Shown: positions 60,993 through 64,000 of the stretch, piece by piece
Position numbering within the stretch: the first letter of the stretch is position 1
Layout of the letters: each line of letters starts with the position of its first letter
Source: VRUE01 sp963712595
GTDB taxonomy: Bacteria; Actinomycetota; Thermoleophilia; Solirubrobacterales; 70-9
Reading direction: 5' to 3'
DNA: 64,000 nucleotides
Assembly (NCBI GenBank): GCA_963712595.1
Contig: CAVQIM010000001.1
Span: forward strand, 124,001-188,000
Position numbers and translations under genes: made by a program
The notes under the pieces: model-generated
The model's input: only the letters and a program-made list of their open reading frames with translations
What the model was told of the DNA's origin: nothing
Database searches by the model: none

Positions 60993-62054
60993 ATGAACCT
61001 CGACCACGCCATTGAGACTCTCGTCGTCGGCCACGGATACTGGGGCCCGAACATCGTTCGCAACATCGTCGAGCGGCCCGAGTTCCGCCTCGCCGGCCTC
61101 TGCGATCGCGACGAGAAAAAGATCGACGACTTTCAGCGGCGCAATCCAGGCGTCGCCGTCGAGCGCGACCTCGACGTCGCCCTCGCCGACCCCAGTCTCG
61201 AGGCCGTCGCGATCGCCACGCCCCCTCATACTCACTACGAGCTGGTGCGGAGCGCACTCGAGGCCGGCAAGCACGTCCTGGTCGAGAAGCCACTCGCTCG
61301 CACGGCCGACGAGGCAGCCGAGCTGATCGCCCTCGCCGACGAGCTCGACCTGGTGCTGATGCCGGGGCACACCTTCCTCTATAGCCCGTCGGTCAACAAG
61401 ATCCGAAGCCTGATCGAGCAGAACGTGCTCGGCGAGATCTACTTCGTCACCTCCTCCCGGATGAACCTCGGCCTCTACCAGCAGGATGGTGTGGTGCTCG
61501 ACCTCGCGCCCCACGATCTCTCGATCCTGCTCCACTGGCTGAGGGAACCGCTTGTCGAGGTGACCGCCAACGGCCGCAGCGTCTTCCAGGACGGCGTTCA
61601 CGAGACCGCCTTCCTCACCTTGCGCTTCGCGGGCGGCGCCCAGGCCAACGTCCAGGTCTCCTGGCTGGCGCCGCGCAAGATGCGCCAGATGGTCGTCGTC
61701 GGCAGCGAGCGCATGGTCCAGTACGAGGACACCTCCGCGGACGACTCCGTGAGGATCTACGACCGCGGCATGGACTTCTCCAAGCCACCCGCCAATTTCG
61801 GCGAGTACCGGCTCACCTACCGCACCGGCGACATGATCGCCCCCCAGATCGAGGCGGCAGAGCCCCTCGCCCTGGAGCTGAAGGACTTCGCCTCCGCGAT
61901 CCTCGAGGGGACCACGCCGGTCTCCAGCGCCAAGCTGGGCCTCGAAGTCGTCTTCGCGCTCGAGGCGCTGGAGCAGTCGCTGCATGGCCACGGCGAGCCC
62001 GTCGCCGTACGCAGCGTCGCCGAGGCGCTCACTGGCGCCCGCCAGCGCGTCTGA
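60993..62054 (+). CDS. Gfo/Idh/MocA-family dehydrogenase, WlbA-like
   Basis: A 353-residue NAD-dependent oxidoreductase. IETLVVGHGYWGPNIVRNIV is the Rossmann loop. AVAIATPPHTHYELVRSALE and HVLVEKPLARTADEA (EKP motif) are family markers. VVLDLAPHDLSILLHWL supplies the active-site His. The sequence is like UDP-N-acetyl-glucosaminuronate 3-dehydrogenases (WlbA/WbpB), which act before an aminotransferase and an N-acetyltransferase such as those at 16931 and 15605. Other sugar dehydrogenases of the superfamily remain possible. It stands alone on the plus strand after a divergent spacer. Confidence 0.84.
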   Translation: MNLDHAIETLVVGHGYWGPNIVRNIVERPEFRLAGLCDRDEKKIDDFQRRNPGVAVERDLDVALADPSLEAVAIATPPHTHYELVRSALEAGKHVLVEKPLARTADEAAELIALADELDLVLMPGHTFLYSPSVNKIRSLIEQNVLGEIYFVTSSRMNLGLYQQDGVVLDLAPHDLSILLHWLREPLVEVTANGRSVFQDGVHETAFLTLRFAGGAQANVQVSWLAPRKMRQMVVVGSERMVQYEDTSADDSVRIYDRGMDFSKPPANFGEYRLTYRTGDMIAPQIEAAEPLALELKDFASAILEGTTPVSSAKLGLEVVFALEALEQSLHGHGEPVAVRSVAEALTGARQRV

Positions 62055-62163
62055 GCATCGAGTCGCGCTTGCCGCCTTTTCTCCCGGCTGGAGAGGGACC
62101 GCGGCCGACCACTCTTGCTTCTATTCCCTCCCCTGCCCGGGGCCGGGCCGCTTTGCTCTCTGC

Positions 62164-62493
62164 CTAGACGGGGCGAGTCGGCGAGCTGAGGAAGTCCAGC
62201 TCGGCCAGGTAGACGAGCACCGTATGGCCCGCGAGTTGGCTCAAGCTCGTCTGCTGCCGCGCCGCCTCGCGCTCGAGCAGCGCCTCGGTCTCGGAATCGA
62301 CCGATAGATCGAGCGCCACCGCGGTGTCGGCGGCAGATGCCGGCCGGGCGAAGTTGGGCGGGCCGATCGGCGGCCTGCCGGACTTCAGTTTGCCCGCGTA
62401 GTGACACAGGGCCGCCTGCACGGCAGAGCCCAGATCGCTGCCCAGTTGGGCTTCGATCCCGCTGCAAGCAAATGTTCCGAGGGTGATTCTCAT
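62164..62493 (-). CDS. small protein of unknown function, paralogue of the one at 63431
   Basis: A 109-residue protein that I cannot assign. Its plan matches the minus-strand protein at 63431-63808. Both start with RITLGTFA/VRLGSFA-type strands, then a helix (LGSAVQAALCHYAGKL), a proline/glycine-rich linker, and a C-terminal DLSVDSETEALLEREAARQQ helix-turn-helix-like part. That part recalls ribbon-helix-helix (CopG-like) proteins; a DNA-binding role is only a guess. The 110 bases between it and the dehydrogenase gene show nothing clear. Upstream of its ATG the DNA is less GC-rich than usual. Confidence 0.55.
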   Translation of the reverse strand: MRITLGTFACSGIEAQLGSDLGSAVQAALCHYAGKLKSGRPPIGPPNFARPASAADTAVALDLSVDSETEALLEREAARQQTSLSQLAGHTVLVYLAELDFLSSPTRPV

Positions 62494-62794
62494 CTTGTCT
62501 TCTACCCGAAGAACTCCGCGAACCTACCCAGAATTTTCACGCGCCAAACCAAGATCCTCCTATCTTCAGACTCTCCATTTCCCCCATATTTGCAGCGGCT
62601 TGAGGGTCAAGTCTGAAATTTGGACGAATATTAGGATTGACAACTCGACCAACCGTCCTTAATCCTTCCCGCCGACGTTGGTCGCAAGGAGCGCCGAACG
62701 CTCCAACTGCGACTTCGCATTTTGGGACGACATTTCTTTTTGTCCCCATGCAGCCTCTTCAACTCATCCACCTCCACACGAAAGGCCGATCCAA
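62494..62794. promoter_or_regulatory. AT-richer spacer between divergent genes, possible sigma-gene promoter
   Basis: I see no gene in these ~300 bases. The spacer is noticeably less GC-rich than the flanks. TTGACA at 62637-62642 is a perfect -35 box, but the downstream -10 is poor: TAATCC at 62660-62665 with 17-base spacing, or CTTAAT at 62658-62663 with 15. Transcription would run toward the sigma factor at 62795. The minus-strand small gene must also start here. Confidence 0.35.
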
Positions 62795-63418
62795 TTGACC
62801 AGTTCAGATTCGGCAGGGAATCCGAATCGCCGCGGCCTCTCCGGCGACCCAGCGGGAGCGTCGGGCAATAGCCAGCTGGTCCACCATGCGATCGAGCGAG
62901 CGAAGGCCGGCGACAACGAAGGCCTGCACTTTCTCTACGCGCGTTACGCCGCCGATGTGCAGCGCTACGTTGCCAGCGTCGTCCACGACCATCACGAGGC
63001 CGAGGACATCACGCAGAACGTCTTCGCCAAGCTGATGACCGCGATTCGCAAGTACGAGCAGCGCGAGGTCCCCTTCGCTGCTTGGATCATGCGGGTTGCG
63101 CGCAACGCGGCGCTCGATCACCTGCGGGCGCGGCGGGCGATCCCCGCCGAGGAGGTGAGGGTTGCCGACAACGGTAATGCGCAGACGAGCATCGACCGCG
63201 GTCAGGATCTGCGCTTGGCTCTCGAACAACTGCCCGAAGACCAGCGCGAGGTGTTGATCCTTCGCCACGTCGCCGGCCTCTCGCCGCTGGAGATCGCCGA
63301 CACCCTGCAAAAGACGGAGAGCTCGGTGCACGGCCTCCATCACCGGGGACGACGCACGCTGCAGGAGAAGCTGGTCGAGCTCGGCGCTGCCCCCGTGGTG
63401 GCACCACCCGCCGCCTAG
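62795..63418 (+). CDS. ECF-like sigma-70 family RNA polymerase sigma factor
   Basis: A ~207-residue sigma factor. Region 2 reads LHFLYARYAADVQRYVASVV, then HDHHEAEDITQNVFAKLMTA, and RVARNAALDHLRARR. Region 4 reads LPEDQREVLILRHVAGLSPL with EIADTLQKTESSVHGLHHRG as the DNA-binding helix-turn-helix. There is no region 3, as in ECF factors. The start is TTG at 62795, supported by GAAAGG 9 bases upstream; no ATG lies in frame nearby. No anti-sigma gene with membrane segments is adjacent. It is flanked by two related small minus-strand genes, which could regulate it. Confidence 0.85.
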   Translation: MTSSDSAGNPNRRGLSGDPAGASGNSQLVHHAIERAKAGDNEGLHFLYARYAADVQRYVASVVHDHHEAEDITQNVFAKLMTAIRKYEQREVPFAAWIMRVARNAALDHLRARRAIPAEEVRVADNGNAQTSIDRGQDLRLALEQLPEDQREVLILRHVAGLSPLEIADTLQKTESSVHGLHHRGRRTLQEKLVELGAAPVVAPPAA

Positions 63419-63430
63419 AGGGGCGCCGGG

Positions 63431-63808
63431 TCAGCTCTCGTCGAAGTCGTCGATGATGCGCTGGGTCACGCGCCCGGCGTCGACCTCGGCCGCGAAGTAG
63501 AGGGCGGCGTGCTCGATCATCTGCTGGGAGGAGACACCCTGGCTCTCCGCCTCCGCCTCGAGTGCCCGCCAGAGTTTGTCGTCGATGCTGAGATGCAGGG
63601 GCAGCTTGCCGTTCTCCAGATCCCCACGACGGAAGCCGGGGTAGCGCCATCCCAGCCCACCCGTTCCCTTGTCCTCGAGGTAGCAGCGGATCGCACGAAC
63701 CGCCGCGGCTGAGACGGCTTCGCCGCCGGCATCAGGCCTGCTGCTCTGCTCGCGCACGAGGGCTTCCCGCGCAAAGCTCCCCAGCCTCACGTCGACCTCG
63801 CGCTTCAC
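63431..63808 (-). CDS. small protein of unknown function, possibly ribbon-helix-helix-like
   Basis: A 125-residue protein starting with GTG at 63808. It has a basic N-terminal strand (VDVRLGSFAREALVREQ), a helix (AVSAAAVRAIRCYLED), a GTGGLGWRYPGFRRG linker and a C-terminal part LHLSIDDKLWRALEAEAESQ followed by SSQQMIEHAALYFAAEVD. The second half resembles a CopG-like ribbon-helix-helix fold (strand then two helices). It is a paralogue of the protein at 62164. The GTG overlaps the stop of a 21-codon leader ORF. It is convergent with the sigma-factor gene, ending 12 bases from it. Confidence 0.6.
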   Translation of the reverse strand: MKREVDVRLGSFAREALVREQSSRPDAGGEAVSAAAVRAIRCYLEDKGTGGLGWRYPGFRRGDLENGKLPLHLSIDDKLWRALEAEAESQGVSSQQMIEHAALYFAAEVDAGRVTQRIIDDFDES

Positions 63809-63870
63809 GCGATCTTCTCCGTTGCGCTCTGGCGTACGCGGCCAGGCGCGCTAAACGCGACCGTGCTCAT
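63805..63870 (-). CDS. 21-residue leader ORF coupled to the small gene at 63431
   Basis: ATG at 63870 opens a frame coding MSTVAFSAPGRVRQSATEKI+A. It ends in a TGA at 63807-63805 that overlaps the GTG start of the next gene (GTGA). A strong GGGGGAG ribosome binding site lies 6 bases before the ATG, whereas the GTG has none of its own. This suggests translational coupling or a leader peptide. Upstream to the window end (63871-64000) no other gene is visible; TATAGG-like and GTATAC sequences there are weak promoter candidates. Confidence 0.5.
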   Translation of the reverse strand: MSTVAFSAPGRVRQSATEKIA

Positions 63871-64000
63871 AAATCACTCCCCCATTTCGCGGCACCCAAA
63901 CCCGCTTAGGGATCCTATACGAGTGACAGCGCCGCCTTTCACGTATACCCGGATCCGCCCGATCCACCCCTTGCCAGGCTCAATCCTCGTCTCCGGGTAC

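Noticed and set aside
62537..62749. 70-codon minus-strand frame in the spacer before the sigma factor
   Set aside because: It has no ribosome binding site, no recognisable motif, and lies in the likely divergent promoter region.

Overview
The window is about 64 kb of very GC-rich bacterial DNA with tightly packed genes. Many neighbours are joined by 4-base stop/start overlaps (GTGA, ATGA or TTGA), and GTG and TTG starts are common. Gene content points to a high-GC actinobacterium. It includes a PyrR hairpin over the ribosome binding site, a zinc-ribbon threonine synthase paired with a MoaD-like protein, and giant secreted proteins made of Ig-like repeats. A Solirubrobacterales/Thermoleophilia-type genome is my best guess, but this is inference from style and not from a marker gene.

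Region 1 (1-18 kb) is mostly housekeeping. It starts with a pyrimidine operon (pyrR-pyrB-pyrC, minus strand) with a PyrR-binding hairpin at its ribosome binding site. Next come RNase Z, a tRNA-Arg(CCG), an alpha/beta hydrolase and a SRAP/HMCES protein. A CDP-glucose pair (rfbF, rfbG) follows. A SAM-I riboswitch with a terminator leads a threonine synthase/sulfur-carrier operon. Then come a CorA-like channel, a HIT hydrolase, a phosphomannomutase, a metallo-beta-lactamase-fold hydrolase and a lipid-kinase homologue. The first surface-sugar genes (a glycosyltransferase, a WlbB-like acetyltransferase, a LuxR-type regulator and a DegT aminotransferase) close the region.

Region 2 (18.1-32.8 kb) is one gene for a secreted protein of about 4,890 residues. 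Its N-terminal part resembles the dimethylformamidase large-subunit C-terminal domain, followed by DUF4082-like, Big_5-like, amidotransferase-like and deacetylase-like parts. Then come roughly 3,200 residues of Ig-like repeats. Inside the repeats is a nearly identical 1,926-bp tandem duplication.

Region 3 (32.9-62 kb) is an exopolysaccharide/surface-glycan locus. It has a priming sugar transferase, sugar-nucleotide enzymes, at least five glycosyltransferases, a Wzx flippase, a Wzy-like polymerase/ligase and two Wzz-like chain-length proteins. It also holds an asparagine synthetase, a FemAB-like protein, a polysaccharide deacetylase, three secreted parallel beta-helix proteins and a Gfo/Idh/MocA dehydrogenase. 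WlbA-, WlbB- and WlbE-like enzymes are present but scattered, which suggests a diacetamido-uronic acid sugar.

Region 4 (62-64 kb) has an ECF-like sigma factor between two small minus-strand paralogues. One of them is preceded by a translationally coupled 21-residue leader ORF.

The most unusual feature is a group of structured palindromic elements in gene junctions. At 48.8-49.2 kb two copies of about 149 bp, in opposite orientation, share a conserved core. Their closing stems differ completely in sequence yet each is perfectly base-paired. Two further long inverted-repeat structures lie at 5.0-5.25 kb and 7.78-7.90 kb, where they cover stop codons of flanking genes.
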